Assembly (NCBI GenBank): GCA_017996375.1
Contig: JAGOHC010000009.1
Span: forward strand, 1 to 38,657
Source of the DNA: Saprospiraceae bacterium
Lineage (GTDB): Bacteria; Bacteroidota; Bacteroidia; Chitinophagales; Saprospiraceae
Direction of reading: 5' to 3'
Length of the DNA stretch: 38,657 bases
Both the position numbers and the translations under genes were made by a program. This document shows, piece after piece, positions 16,350 to 25,674 of this stretch. The notes under the pieces were generated by a model. It did no database searches, was not told the DNA's origin, and was given only the letters and a program-made list of their open reading frames with translations. Each line of letters starts with the position of its first letter. Within the stretch, counting starts at the first letter, position 1.

Positions 16350-18737
16350 ATGAAAAAATCAACTGTGTTTATATTTTTATTTTTTGTATATAGTGCTTAT
16401 GCACAACACAGCAACGAAACATATTCCAGAGTTCAAATCGCGCTTGCCGATAGAGGCATCCGCCCGCTTGCCACATTGGGCTTAGATACCGACCATGGCT
16501 TGCACATCGGCAAATATTTAATTGGCGAATTTTCTGAATCAGAGTTGCGACAAATCACTACGGCGGGTTATACATACAAAACATTGGTGCATGACTTGCA
16601 AGCAACCTTAAAACAACAACTTGTAGGGAATGTTCAGTCGCGCAGCAACCCAATTTGCAACACAACACCTCCATCATCGGGTTGGGCAACACCTATTAAC
16701 TATACCTACGGCTCTATGGCACAGTATCATACCCTTAGCGAATTGATGAATGTATTGGACGATATGAAGACTAAATTCCCGAATTTAATAACACAACGCG
16801 CGCCTGTTGCCAACATACTTACACACGAGGGAAGACAAATTTATTTCGCAAAAATATCAGACAACCCTAACCAAGATGAGACCGACGAACCGGAGGTACT
16901 TTTTACCGCATTGCATCATGCTCGCGAACCGAATAGTATGTCGCAGATGTTATTTTTTATGTGGTACTTGTTAGAACATTACCAAGCTGGCGACCCCGAA
17001 ATTGTATATTTGGTAAACAACACGCAGATATATTTTGTCCCTTGCATTAATCCTGACGGCTATGCTTTTAATGAAATGACTAACCCTAATGGTGGTGGCT
17101 TTTGGCGTAAAAACCGATATATTGATACTGCATCTGGAGATATAGTGGGTGTTGACCTCAATCGGAATTATGGGTTTGAGTGGGGGCATGATGATATCGG
17201 TTCGTCACCGGAGCCTCAGAGTGAGGTGTATCGCGGACCATATGGTTTTTCTGAACCGGAAACACAAGCCATCCGCGACTTTTGTAGCGCGCACGATTTC
17301 CGCATCACACTTAATTATCATACATTTAGCAATCTGTTAATCAACCCATGGGGATGGTCGGATATGCCCACACCTGATTCTGTTCAATTCAACGGAATAG
17401 GAGAAGAAATGGTGCACGAGAACAACTACATTCGTGGTGTAGCTACTGAAACCGTAGGTTATCAAGTAAATGGCAATTCGGATGATTGGATGTATGGCGA
17501 AACTATATTAAAACCTAAAATCATTGCATATACACCCGAAGTTGGCTATTCCTTTTGGCCCAATCCAGCCGATATTGATAAACTCAACAAGGATTGTATG
17601 CACATGAACCTAACCACCCTACGCCTATTGCACCACTACGGCGTTATCACGGCTAATGCTCCTTCGGCAACACAAGTATTGGAGGGCTACATAACGTATA
17701 ACCTACAACGCTTGGGCATGAAAGATGGCACATTTACCGTATCATTAATCCCTATACATAATGTGGCGACGATAGGCGCATCGCAGCAGCACACCCTGCA
17801 ACAATTCGCACAAGAAAATGGTGCCATTAACTATACTTTATTACCAACTATTGCAACAACCGATAGGATTGCAAAAATCGGTATCGTATTGAATAACGGC
17901 ATTGCATCAACCATAGATACACTTACTATTCGCTATGGCAGCAATGAGTTGATTTTGAATGACACTATTGACTTTGATTCTAATTGGGATATAAACCAAA
18001 TGTGGAACGTGACTTCTGAAGCCTACTACTCTGCACCACTTTCACTTACAGATTCGCCCTTTCAGGAGTACGAAAACAACGCTAATAATAGTACCCAATT
18101 ATTAACTCCTATCAACCTCGCCGAAACCGATAATGCTACGCTGACATTTTGGACAAAATGGGCAACAGAGCCTTCTTTCGATTTCGTACAAGTATGGGCA
18201 TCCGCCAATGGCGGCGTTACGCGCCAAGCCTTGTGTGGAAAATATACCAAACCCGGAGTAGTGCCGCAGCCATTAGATGAACCGATCTACGACGGATTTC
18301 AAAATACTTGGGTGCAAGAAGAAATTGACCTGTCTGATTTTTTAGGGCAGCCCAATGTAACCATAGGTTTCACAATTGGCTCCGATGAATTTCAGGCGGA
18401 AGACGGATTCTATCTTGACGACATACAAGTGACGCAATTTGTTGACGGAACGGTAAGCACCCTTACCCCCGACAAAAATGACTTCGCCACGTATGCCAAC
18501 CCAACTCCGGCAACCGACGCGGTCACCATCCGATATGAGTTACAAAACCATTCATCGAAAGATGCAACGCTTTCGGTATATACACCTACGGGGCAATTAG
18601 TAGCACAACAACCACTATCTGCAACAAGCAATAAAGTTGTTTTGCAAACGCAAACATGGCATTCAGGTATGTATTTATACACGATAAAAACCGCCGAAGG
18701 CGCAACAGCAATAGGCAAAATATGTATTATAAAATAG
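16350..18737 (+). CDS. Secreted M14 zinc carboxypeptidase with T9SS sorting domain
   Basis: Extracellular metallopeptidase removing C-terminal residues from peptides. In 795 residues: signal peptide about 1-19 (SAYAQ), a prodomain-like region about 25-110, the M14 domain about 120-430 with zinc ligands His190 and Glu193 (HHAREP) and His324 (NYHTF), substrate-binding Arg272 (NRN) and catalytic Glu397 (YTPEVGY). A beta-rich segment about 530-705 (LTFWTKWATEPSFDFVQVW, then GFYLDDIQV) resembles an adhesive accessory domain. The last ~80 residues are a type A T9SS domain (YANPTPATD, LSVYTPTGQLV, GMYLYTI). It is exported by the Sec pathway, then to the surface or medium by T9SS. Confidence 0.93.
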   Translation: MKKSTVFIFLFFVYSAYAQHSNETYSRVQIALADRGIRPLATLGLDTDHGLHIGKYLIGEFSESELRQITTAGYTYKTLVHDLQATLKQQLVGNVQSRSNPICNTTPPSSGWATPINYTYGSMAQYHTLSELMNVLDDMKTKFPNLITQRAPVANILTHEGRQIYFAKISDNPNQDETDEPEVLFTALHHAREPNSMSQMLFFMWYLLEHYQAGDPEIVYLVNNTQIYFVPCINPDGYAFNEMTNPNGGGFWRKNRYIDTASGDIVGVDLNRNYGFEWGHDDIGSSPEPQSEVYRGPYGFSEPETQAIRDFCSAHDFRITLNYHTFSNLLINPWGWSDMPTPDSVQFNGIGEEMVHENNYIRGVATETVGYQVNGNSDDWMYGETILKPKIIAYTPEVGYSFWPNPADIDKLNKDCMHMNLTTLRLLHHYGVITANAPSATQVLEGYITYNLQRLGMKDGTFTVSLIPIHNVATIGASQQHTLQQFAQENGAINYTLLPTIATTDRIAKIGIVLNNGIASTIDTLTIRYGSNELILNDTIDFDSNWDINQMWNVTSEAYYSAPLSLTDSPFQEYENNANNSTQLLTPINLAETDNATLTFWTKWATEPSFDFVQVWASANGGVTRQALCGKYTKPGVVPQPLDEPIYDGFQNTWVQEEIDLSDFLGQPNVTIGFTIGSDEFQAEDGFYLDDIQVTQFVDGTVSTLTPDKNDFATYANPTPATDAVTIRYELQNHSSKDATLSVYTPTGQLVAQQPLSATSNKVVLQTQTWHSGMYLYTIKTAEGATAIGKICIIK

Positions 18738-18809
18738 TCTAATAAACATTGTTGTCCCAATAAAATAAAAAATCGTGAACATTCTTTAGGTGTAATCCTC
18801 AAAAAGTCA

Positions 18810-18817
18810 TACCTTTA
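18810..18817 (+). promoter_or_regulatory. Probable -7 box (TACCTTTA) of the PorP/SprF-PorE pair
   Basis: One mismatch from TAnnTTTG, 39 nt before the ATG at 18857. There is no clear terminator between 18737 and here, so read-through from the carboxypeptidase gene is also possible. Confidence 0.35.
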
Positions 18818-18856
18818 AGACGCTCAATGTCTATTAATCGTCAATAAATAGTTAAT

Positions 18857-19891
18857 ATGAAGTTTATCAAGACGCTGTCATTTTTATTGTTTTTACTGAC
18901 AAACGTTATGCACGTTACTGCTCAGTACGATATTCACTATACGCAGTTCGATATGTCGCCGTTGGGAATAAATCCCGCGAATACTGGCGCATTTGAAGGC
19001 ACGTTCCGTTTAGGAGGTATTTATCGCAACCAATGGGCTGGCACATTGTCCAAACCATTTTCAACGCCATCAGTTTACGTAGATGCACCCATTTTTGCGC
19101 TCCGCAAAAACAGAGATTGGATAGGCGTAGGTGTTGTGGTACATACCGACAAAGCCGGTGCGGGCAATTTAGGGCAGAATGGCTTTATGGGCTCAGTAGC
19201 ATATCATCTTGGGTTAGACAAAAAAGGAAAAAGTGTGCTCACATTAGGCGTGCAAGGCGGATATGTTCAGCGCAGAGTAGATATTACACAAGGTGGTGGA
19301 CTGACGTTTGAAGACGAAATATTAAACTCCGGCACTACCTCCGTAGATAGAACCAAGTTTAATGAAAATACGAACTTTTACGACTTTACCACCGGCATAG
19401 GGCTGAGTAGCATGATAGGAAAAACATCAGGTATGAAGTTGGGCGTAGCTTTAGCACACCTCACTCGACCAAAATACGGCTTAGGGCAAAGCACAAACAG
19501 CGACGATGCAAAATTGCCGATGCGAACAACCGTAACTGCGTTATTCGATTTCGGATTAAACCCAAAGTGGGTATTTTTTCCTGGAGTGATTTATCAACAA
19601 ATTAAGTCTGCCAGTGAAATTGGTATGCAAGCCGTACTCGGTTATAAAATAAACCCGCAGCAAAAAACCATGCTACGCATGGGGTTAGGGTATCGCGTAG
19701 GCGATGCTGCACAGGCTATTGTAGGTTTAGATTACAAAGGCTTCAGAGCCGGTATAGCCTACGACCTCAACGTATCGTCATTGCGTGAGGCAAGCAAGTA
19801 TCATGGTGGTTTTGAAGTAGCTGTGTCATACATCGCTCGCATCTACAAAAAGCCTGTAGTGAAACCAGTAATTTTCTGTCCTCGATTTTAG
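18857..19891 (+). CDS. PorP/SprF-family type IX secretion membrane protein
   Basis: Outer-membrane beta-barrel protein of a family that partners the T9SS or gliding adhesin SprB. The 344 residues begin with a signal peptide about 1-22 (HVTAQ), followed by the hallmark opening YDIHYTQFDMSPLGINPANTGAFEGTFRLGG, seen as YTQFDMSPLGINPANTGAF at 28-46, and YRNQWAGTLSKPFSTPSVYVD. The remainder alternates short beta strands (GVGVVVHTDKAGAG, MLRMGLGYRVGDAAQAIVGLDY). The pair with the PorE-like gene 30 nt downstream repeats the usual porP-porE order. Bacteroidota carry many copies, so this may be a paralogue serving one secreted substrate rather than the core PorP. Confidence 0.9.
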   Translation: MKFIKTLSFLLFLLTNVMHVTAQYDIHYTQFDMSPLGINPANTGAFEGTFRLGGIYRNQWAGTLSKPFSTPSVYVDAPIFALRKNRDWIGVGVVVHTDKAGAGNLGQNGFMGSVAYHLGLDKKGKSVLTLGVQGGYVQRRVDITQGGGLTFEDEILNSGTTSVDRTKFNENTNFYDFTTGIGLSSMIGKTSGMKLGVALAHLTRPKYGLGQSTNSDDAKLPMRTTVTALFDFGLNPKWVFFPGVIYQQIKSASEIGMQAVLGYKINPQQKTMLRMGLGYRVGDAAQAIVGLDYKGFRAGIAYDLNVSSLREASKYHGGFEVAVSYIARIYKKPVVKPVIFCPRF

Positions 19892-19921
19892 AAATCAAAT
19901 AGCATTATATTCTGTATTGAT

Positions 19922-22351
19922 ATGAAAAATATTCTCGTATTCTCGCTTTTTATACTCTGTTACATCAGCCTAAATGCACAACCACTTAATAAGGTCACAC
20001 CTGAGTTGATGTTGCGTATTGCCGAAGAACAACTCGCCGAAAAAGACTACTACCGCGCTTTAGAGTGGTACGAGCAATATTATGACGAAGTGCGTGACAA
20101 AAGCATAGCGTACAAAATTGCCAATATGCACTATATGCTTCGCGATTACAATAAGGCAGAGTCGTGGTATAAACGTGTTGTCAATAAAGATAAAGACGGC
20201 TATTTCCCAGATGCACAACTCCAGTTAGCACGCAGCCAAAAAGCATTAGGGAATTATGATGAAGCTATCTTATCTTATCAAGATTTTTTGAGTGCAGAAT
20301 CAACTGATCACAATATAGTGATGATAGCACGCAAAGAGCTCGAAGGCGCACAAATGGCAAGAACCATGAAGCCTGTTGAAGGTATCAGCGTGGCAAATGC
20401 CGGAAAGGAGGTGAACACTGCCATGTCTGAATCAGGCGTAGCCATTGCTCCTGATGGTACGCTTTATTTTGCCTCTATGCAAGCTGAAAAAGAAATAGTC
20501 ATTGACGGCAAGCAAGGCAATTATTTCGCACGACTTTTTAGCGCTACCCGCCAGCCGGACGGCACCTTTAGTGAACCACGAGAATTGGATAATGAAGTAA
20601 ATAGAGAAGGCTATCATGTGGGTAGTGTTGCCATTACACCGGACGGCAATGACATCTACTTCACACGCGCCGGATTAGAAGGAAATATATTATCAGAAAG
20701 CAAAATATTTACCGCCACAAAAACTGGAAGCACTTGGGGCGCAGCAACAGAATTAGCTAACATAAACGGAAGCTACATTGCCAAACATCCATGCATCGGT
20801 GAATTATATGGCAGACAAGTGATGTTCTTTTCAGCAAATATTGAAGGTGGGAAAGGTGGTTATGATATATACTACGCTACGCGCAATAGCGATGGTACAT
20901 TTGAGCTGCCTACCAACGTTGGTGAAGTCGTCAATACCCTTGGTGATGAAGAAACACCTTCGTATAGAGATGGAAAATTATACTTCAGCTCAAATGGTCA
21001 AGCCGGATTAGGTGGCTTTGACGTATTCGTCTCAGAGTGGAACGGTGTGAACTTCAGCACACCAAAAAACATGGGTAAAGATATAAACTCCAGTTGTGAT
21101 GACCGCTTTTTTGTTTTGGATAAAGAAGGGTATCAAGGCTATTTGGTATCAAACCGCATTGGTACTACATCACTAAAAAGCAAAACGTGTTGCGATGATA
21201 TTTTCGCCGTTAATATCGAACGTATCACCGCTAACCTCACTGCTCTCACCTTAGAGAAAGATAAGGCATTGCAAGGAGCAACCATTCAATTAGTAGACAT
21301 TTCTGCTAATACAACCAACAGCCAAACCAACGGCGAGGGCAACGAATTTAAGTTTCCGCTTATGCTCGACCACGAGTATAAAATTATCGCTTCAAAGAAA
21401 GGATATTATAACGACACCTTAGTTTTCAACACATTGTCATTAAAAAAATCGCAGGTGTTTGAAAAGAAACTCAATTTGCGTCCCGTGCCGCCGCCGCCGC
21501 CTCCAGTAGAGGAGACGGTCGTTACAGCTAACGAACCAATACGCCTCAATAATATATATTATAATTATGACGATGATAAAATATTGCAGGATGCCGAAGA
21601 AGATTTAGGTTATCTTAAAACATTACTCGACCAATACCCCGATATGGTCATTGAGTTATCCTCACATACAGATGCACGGGGTAATGATGCTTACAATATG
21701 GCATTGTCACAACGCCGCGCCGAGTCTGCTAAACAGTGGTTAGTGCAAAGAGGTGTTGCAGAAGCAAGAATCAAACCTGTAGGGTATGGCGAAAGCGTTA
21801 TTCTCAACCAATGTGCCAATGGTGTAAAATGCTCAGATGAAGAGCATCGTTTCAATCGCCGTACAGAGTTTAAAATAATTGCCGGACCAACCAGCATCGT
21901 TATCAAAAAAATAAAGAAAAAAGATGGAACGGTTGTGGAAGACCGCCCTAACGTACCAACTCCCCCGCCAGCACCAAGAGCCGTAGACGTACCTAAAAAA
22001 GAAAAACAAAAACAAGCCGGCAAGGTAGCGTTCAGTTGGGATAAAAAATACATTGAATTCGGCTCGTTCAAAAAAGGATTGAAAAAGTCGCATACCTACA
22101 ATTTTACTAACACAGGTACAGAAGATGTAGAAATAGATTTAGTTTCTGCCTGCGATTGCACTACTACCGAATGGACGCGAGGCGTAATCAAACCCGGCGG
22201 AAAAGGCAAAATAGACATCGTATTTGATAGCGCAAAAAAAGAAGAACCCGACGAAGTAATAGACGTGGACGTGTTTCTCAAAAATAAAGACCCGAAAACA
22301 AAAGCATCCATGGTTGAGCGCGTACAATTTCACTACAAGCTCACCAAATAG
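19922..22351 (+). CDS. PorE-like OmpA-family protein with fused C-terminal DUF1573 domain
   Basis: An 809-residue periplasmic peptidoglycan-anchored protein. Domains in order: signal peptide 1-19 (SLNAQ); TPR-like repeats about 25-145; PD40/WD40-like propeller about 160-430 (SGVAIAPDGTLYFAS, VAITPDGNDIYFTR, KLYFSSNGQAGLGGFDVFVS); carboxypeptidase-regulatory-like beta domain about 435-520; proline run 522-528; OmpA C-terminal domain about 540-655 (ELSSHTDARGNDAYN with peptidoglycan-binding Asp584 and Arg586). This is the PorE layout, which ties the T9SS to peptidoglycan. After a Pro/Lys linker (about 656-700), residues 705-809 form a DUF1573-type Ig-like domain (IEFGSFKKG, NTGTEDVEI, CDCTTTEW, GKIDIVFDS) not expected in PorE. 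No lipobox cysteine follows the signal sequence. Confidence 0.85.
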   Translation: MKNILVFSLFILCYISLNAQPLNKVTPELMLRIAEEQLAEKDYYRALEWYEQYYDEVRDKSIAYKIANMHYMLRDYNKAESWYKRVVNKDKDGYFPDAQLQLARSQKALGNYDEAILSYQDFLSAESTDHNIVMIARKELEGAQMARTMKPVEGISVANAGKEVNTAMSESGVAIAPDGTLYFASMQAEKEIVIDGKQGNYFARLFSATRQPDGTFSEPRELDNEVNREGYHVGSVAITPDGNDIYFTRAGLEGNILSESKIFTATKTGSTWGAATELANINGSYIAKHPCIGELYGRQVMFFSANIEGGKGGYDIYYATRNSDGTFELPTNVGEVVNTLGDEETPSYRDGKLYFSSNGQAGLGGFDVFVSEWNGVNFSTPKNMGKDINSSCDDRFFVLDKEGYQGYLVSNRIGTTSLKSKTCCDDIFAVNIERITANLTALTLEKDKALQGATIQLVDISANTTNSQTNGEGNEFKFPLMLDHEYKIIASKKGYYNDTLVFNTLSLKKSQVFEKKLNLRPVPPPPPPVEETVVTANEPIRLNNIYYNYDDDKILQDAEEDLGYLKTLLDQYPDMVIELSSHTDARGNDAYNMALSQRRAESAKQWLVQRGVAEARIKPVGYGESVILNQCANGVKCSDEEHRFNRRTEFKIIAGPTSIVIKKIKKKDGTVVEDRPNVPTPPPAPRAVDVPKKEKQKQAGKVAFSWDKKYIEFGSFKKGLKKSHTYNFTNTGTEDVEIDLVSACDCTTTEWTRGVIKPGGKGKIDIVFDSAKKEEPDEVIDVDVFLKNKDPKTKASMVERVQFHYKLTK

Positions 22352-22376
22352 TATAGCAAAGGGTAATACTAATTAT

Positions 22377-22414
22377 AAAAACCTGTCAGATACTTTCGTC
22401 TGGCAGGTTTTTTT
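22377..22414 (+). terminator. Intrinsic terminator after the PorE-like gene
   Basis: A 14-bp stem with one G-T pair (22377-22390 with 22399-22412), 8-nt loop, and a T-run to 22414. It ends the PorP/PorE unit. Confidence 0.85.
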
Positions 22415-22417
22415 ATG

Positions 22418-22425
22418 TAAATTTG
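22418..22425 (+). promoter_or_regulatory. -7 box (TAAATTTG) of the methylmalonyl-CoA mutase gene
   Basis: Exact TAnnTTTG match. It overlaps the in-frame TTG at 22423, which therefore cannot be the start; the ATG at 22456 is left with a leader of about 25 nt. Confidence 0.6.
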
Positions 22426-22455
22426 TATATTGCACCCTACAACTTCACATACATC

Positions 22456-24579
22456 ATGCAGCCTGATTTTACTAAGATTCCGCTAAATAAAAATAGCCTG
22501 TCAGATACACCAACCGATACGGCAGAATCATGGCTTTCGCCGGAACAAATTTCTATTCATAAGCACTTTACCCAAAGCGACATCGCGCAAGCCAAACACA
22601 TGGCGTATTCAGCGGGCATTCCGCCCTACCTGCGCGGCCCATACGCAAGTATGTACACCACTCAATCTTGGACAATCCGACAATACGCCGGTTTCTCAAC
22701 AGCGAAAGATAGCAACGCATTCTATCGTCGCAACTTAGCCGCAGGGCAAAAAGGATTGTCAGTAGCCTTTGATTTAGCCACGCATAGGGGGTACGACAGC
22801 GACCATCCTCGCGTAATCGGCGATGTGGGCAAAGCAGGCGTAGCCATTGACACAGTAGCAGATATGGAGGTGCTTTTCGACCAAATCCCTTTAGCAGAAA
22901 TGTCAGTTTCTATGACTATGAACGGTGCCGTAATTCCCATTATGGCATTTTACATAGTGGCAGCAGAGCGGCAAGGAGTATCGCCCAATCAGTTGAGTGG
23001 CACTATACAAAATGATATTCTCAAAGAGTTTATGGTTCGGAATACCTACATCTACCCGCCTGAGTATTCTATGCGAATTATCGCCGATATATTTACCTAC
23101 ACCGCACAACAAATGCCTAAATTTAACTCCATCAGCATAAGCGGCTATCATATGCATGAAGCTGGTGCATCAGCAGATATTGAGTTAGCTTACACCCTTG
23201 CCAATGGCTTAGAATACCTCCGTACCGGCATTAAAGCTGGATTAGATATTGACAATTTCGCTCCACGATTATCGTTCTTTTGGGGAATTGGGATGAACCA
23301 TTTTATGGAAATTGCCAAGATGCGAGCCGCTCGTTTGTTGTGGTCAAAGATTGTAAAACAATTCAATCCTAAAAATCCGAAATCTATGGCACTGCGGACA
23401 CATTGCCAAACATCAGGCTGGAGTTTGACAGCACAAGACCCTTATAATAATATAGCGCGTACTTGTATTGAAGCAATGGCAGCCGTATTTGGCGGCACAC
23501 AATCACTACACACCAACTCGCTGGATGAAGCTATTGCGTTGCCGACTGATTTTTCGGCGAAAATTGCTCGCGACACCCAACTATTCATCCAAAACGAAAC
23601 CAACGTTACCAAACTCATTGACCCCTGGGCAGGCAGTTACTATATAGAATACCTCACTGACCAAATAGCACATCGCGCATGGCAACTCATCGAAGAAGTA
23701 GAATCGCTCGGTGGGATGGCAAAAGCTATCGAACAAGGGCTGCCCAAGCTTCGCATTGAAGAAGCTGCAACCCGCAAACAAGCACGTATAGATAGCGGCA
23801 AGGACGGTATTATTGGTGTAAATATTTTTACAATAGAAGACAATACCGACATAGACATCTTAGAGGTGGATAATACGGCCGTGCGCCATGCTCAAATACA
23901 GCAACTCAATAATATTAAGCAAACGCGCAACACGGCAGCTGTGGCAGAGGCATTGCAACACATCACAACGATAGCTAAAAACGGCAATGGTAATTTGCTC
24001 GAAGCAGCCATCGAAGCAGCACGCCATAATGCTACACTTGGCGAAATATCCTCTGCTATGGAGGACGCCTTCGGGCGTTATATTGCTACTACCAAAGCCG
24101 TTTCGGGTGTGTACGCAAAAGAAATTACTATGGATAAAACCTATCAAGAAGCGTTAGCATTAGCTGATCAATTTGCTATACAAGAAGGGCGACGACCGCG
24201 CATTATGATTGCTAAACTTGGGCAAGACGGGCACGATAGAGGCGCGAAAGTAATTGCCACAGGCTTCGCCGATGTAGGGTTTGATGTGGACATCGGTCCT
24301 CTGTTTCAAACACCTGCTGAGGCTGCTCGGCAAGCTGCCGAAAATGATGTTCATATTTTAGGAATTTCCTCGTTGGCAGCCGGACATAAAACCTTGGTAC
24401 CCGAAACTATCAAAGCATTAAATATGCTGGGGCGTGAAGATATTTTAGTGGTAGTAGGTGGTGTTATTCCACAACAAGATTATGACTTTTTATACAAACA
24501 AGGCGTGGCAGCTGTGTTTGGTCCCGGTACAAAAATTGCCGAAGCAGCCAAGCAACTTCTTCAAATAATGATGTACTAA
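22456..24579 (+). CDS. mutB: Methylmalonyl-CoA mutase, single-chain catalytic type
   Basis: Adenosylcobalamin enzyme that interconverts (R)-methylmalonyl-CoA and succinyl-CoA, linking propionate and odd-chain/branched-chain breakdown to the TCA cycle. The 707 residues have an N-terminal TIM barrel with the substrate-binding stretch [20 protein letters not shown] (about 60-79) and [20 protein letters not shown], and a C-terminal B12-binding domain about 575-707 with the D-x-H-x-x-G motif (Asp591, axial His593; GQDGHDRG), then SSLAAGH and VVVGGVIP. Both catalytic and B12 parts lie on one chain and no small subunit is adjacent, so it is probably a homodimer like Sbm/human MUT. Its chaperone meaB is at 2199-3227. 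No cobalamin riboswitch is visible upstream. Confidence 0.95.
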   Translation: MQPDFTKIPLNKNSLSDTPTDTAESWLSPEQISIHKHFTQSDIAQAKHMAYSAGIPPYLRGPYASMYTTQSWTIRQYAGFSTAKDSNAFYRRNLAAGQKGLSVAFDLATHRGYDSDHPRVIGDVGKAGVAIDTVADMEVLFDQIPLAEMSVSMTMNGAVIPIMAFYIVAAERQGVSPNQLSGTIQNDILKEFMVRNTYIYPPEYSMRIIADIFTYTAQQMPKFNSISISGYHMHEAGASADIELAYTLANGLEYLRTGIKAGLDIDNFAPRLSFFWGIGMNHFMEIAKMRAARLLWSKIVKQFNPKNPKSMALRTHCQTSGWSLTAQDPYNNIARTCIEAMAAVFGGTQSLHTNSLDEAIALPTDFSAKIARDTQLFIQNETNVTKLIDPWAGSYYIEYLTDQIAHRAWQLIEEVESLGGMAKAIEQGLPKLRIEEAATRKQARIDSGKDGIIGVNIFTIEDNTDIDILEVDNTAVRHAQIQQLNNIKQTRNTAAVAEALQHITTIAKNGNGNLLEAAIEAARHNATLGEISSAMEDAFGRYIATTKAVSGVYAKEITMDKTYQEALALADQFAIQEGRRPRIMIAKLGQDGHDRGAKVIATGFADVGFDVDIGPLFQTPAEAARQAAENDVHILGISSLAAGHKTLVPETIKALNMLGREDILVVVGGVIPQQDYDFLYKQGVAAVFGPGTKIAEAAKQLLQIMMY

Positions 24580-24637
24580 GCAAATTCTAACATCCCATTT
24601 TACACAAATTTTTATTTTGAATAAAACTTATGCAGAT

Positions 24638-25636
24638 ATGTTAAAAAGACCGCGCCGCAATCGGCACTCCGACGCTATACGCGCAATGGTTCGTGAAACG
24701 CAACTCACTACTGACCACTTGGTATATCCCTTATTTTTAACAGACGGGAACGGCATACAATCCGAAGTACCTTCGCTGCCACGCAACTACCGCCATTCGC
24801 CAGATAAAATACTCAAAGAAATTGAGGCGTGTATGGAGTTGGGCTTACATAATTTCATTATGTTTCCTGCCGTTGCAGAAAACCTAAAAGATAAAATCGC
24901 AACTTACAGTTACGACAAAAATAATTTCTATCTACAAACAGCAACGAAGATTAAAAAATATTTTCCGACTTGTTGTCTGATAAGTGATGTCGCTATGGAT
25001 CCGTACAGCATTGACGGGCACGATGGCTACGTTGAAAAAGGGAAAGTAGTAAACGATTTGACGCTTCCCATTTTGGCACGGATGGCAGTAGCGCAAGCAG
25101 AAGCTGGCTTCGATATTTTAGGACCTTCGGATATGATGGACGGACGCGTACAAACTATCCGAGAAGCCTTAGATGCCGAAGGCTGGTACGAAACAGGCAT
25201 CATGTCTTACACAGCAAAATATGCGAGTGCTTTTTATGGTCCCTTCCGCGATGCGCTCGATTCTGCTCCACGCGTAAGTGACGATATTCCCAAAGATAAA
25301 AAAACATACCAAATGGATCCCGCCAACAAACAAGAGGCACTTATAGAAATGGCGTTGGACGAAGCTGAAGGCGCAGATTTTTTGATGGTAAAACCCGCAT
25401 TGCACTACTTAGATGTGATACATTTGCTCAAAGCAAACAGTAGCCTACCAGTAGCGGCTTACCACGTTAGTGGTGAGTGCGCTATGTTGATTGCCGCTTG
25501 CCGCAACGGTTGGCTCAATTATGATAAAGCCATGCCAGAAACCCTGTTGAGCCTCCGCAGAGCCGGCGCTGACGTTATTTTAACTTATTTTGCCAAAGAT
25601 TATGCACAAATGTTGCACGATGGCAAATTAGCATAA
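24638..25636 (+). CDS. hemB: Porphobilinogen synthase (delta-aminolevulinic acid dehydratase), magnesium type
   Basis: Condenses two 5-aminolevulinate molecules to porphobilinogen in tetrapyrrole synthesis (haem, and B12 if made). The 332 residues include the metal-site segment DVAMDPYSIDGHDGYV with aspartates where zinc enzymes have three cysteines, so this is the Mg/K-dependent type. Schiff-base lysines occur in YTAKYASAFYGPFRDA and FLMVKPALHY. An in-frame TTG at 24617 would add seven residues, but ATG 24638 starts right at the usual family beginning (LKRPRRNRHSDAIR). The position after the B12-dependent mutase is probably coincidental; the gap is 58 nt. Confidence 0.95.
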   Translation: MLKRPRRNRHSDAIRAMVRETQLTTDHLVYPLFLTDGNGIQSEVPSLPRNYRHSPDKILKEIEACMELGLHNFIMFPAVAENLKDKIATYSYDKNNFYLQTATKIKKYFPTCCLISDVAMDPYSIDGHDGYVEKGKVVNDLTLPILARMAVAQAEAGFDILGPSDMMDGRVQTIREALDAEGWYETGIMSYTAKYASAFYGPFRDALDSAPRVSDDIPKDKKTYQMDPANKQEALIEMALDEAEGADFLMVKPALHYLDVIHLLKANSSLPVAAYHVSGECAMLIAACRNGWLNYDKAMPETLLSLRRAGADVILTYFAKDYAQMLHDGKLA

Positions 25637-25643
25637 AACGATG

Positions 25644-25651
25644 TACCTTTG
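25644..25651 (+). promoter_or_regulatory. -7 box (TACCTTTG) of gldA and the downstream protease gene
   Basis: Exact TAnnTTTG match, 7 nt after the hemB stop and 23 nt before the gldA ATG. Confidence 0.55.
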
Positions 25652-25674
25652 TAGGATGATAAAATAAAAAAATC

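Noticed and set aside
22352..22455. Possible cobalamin riboswitch before the B12-dependent mutase
   Set aside because: The 100-nt space is filled by a terminator and a promoter box; there is no B12-box-like sequence and too little room.
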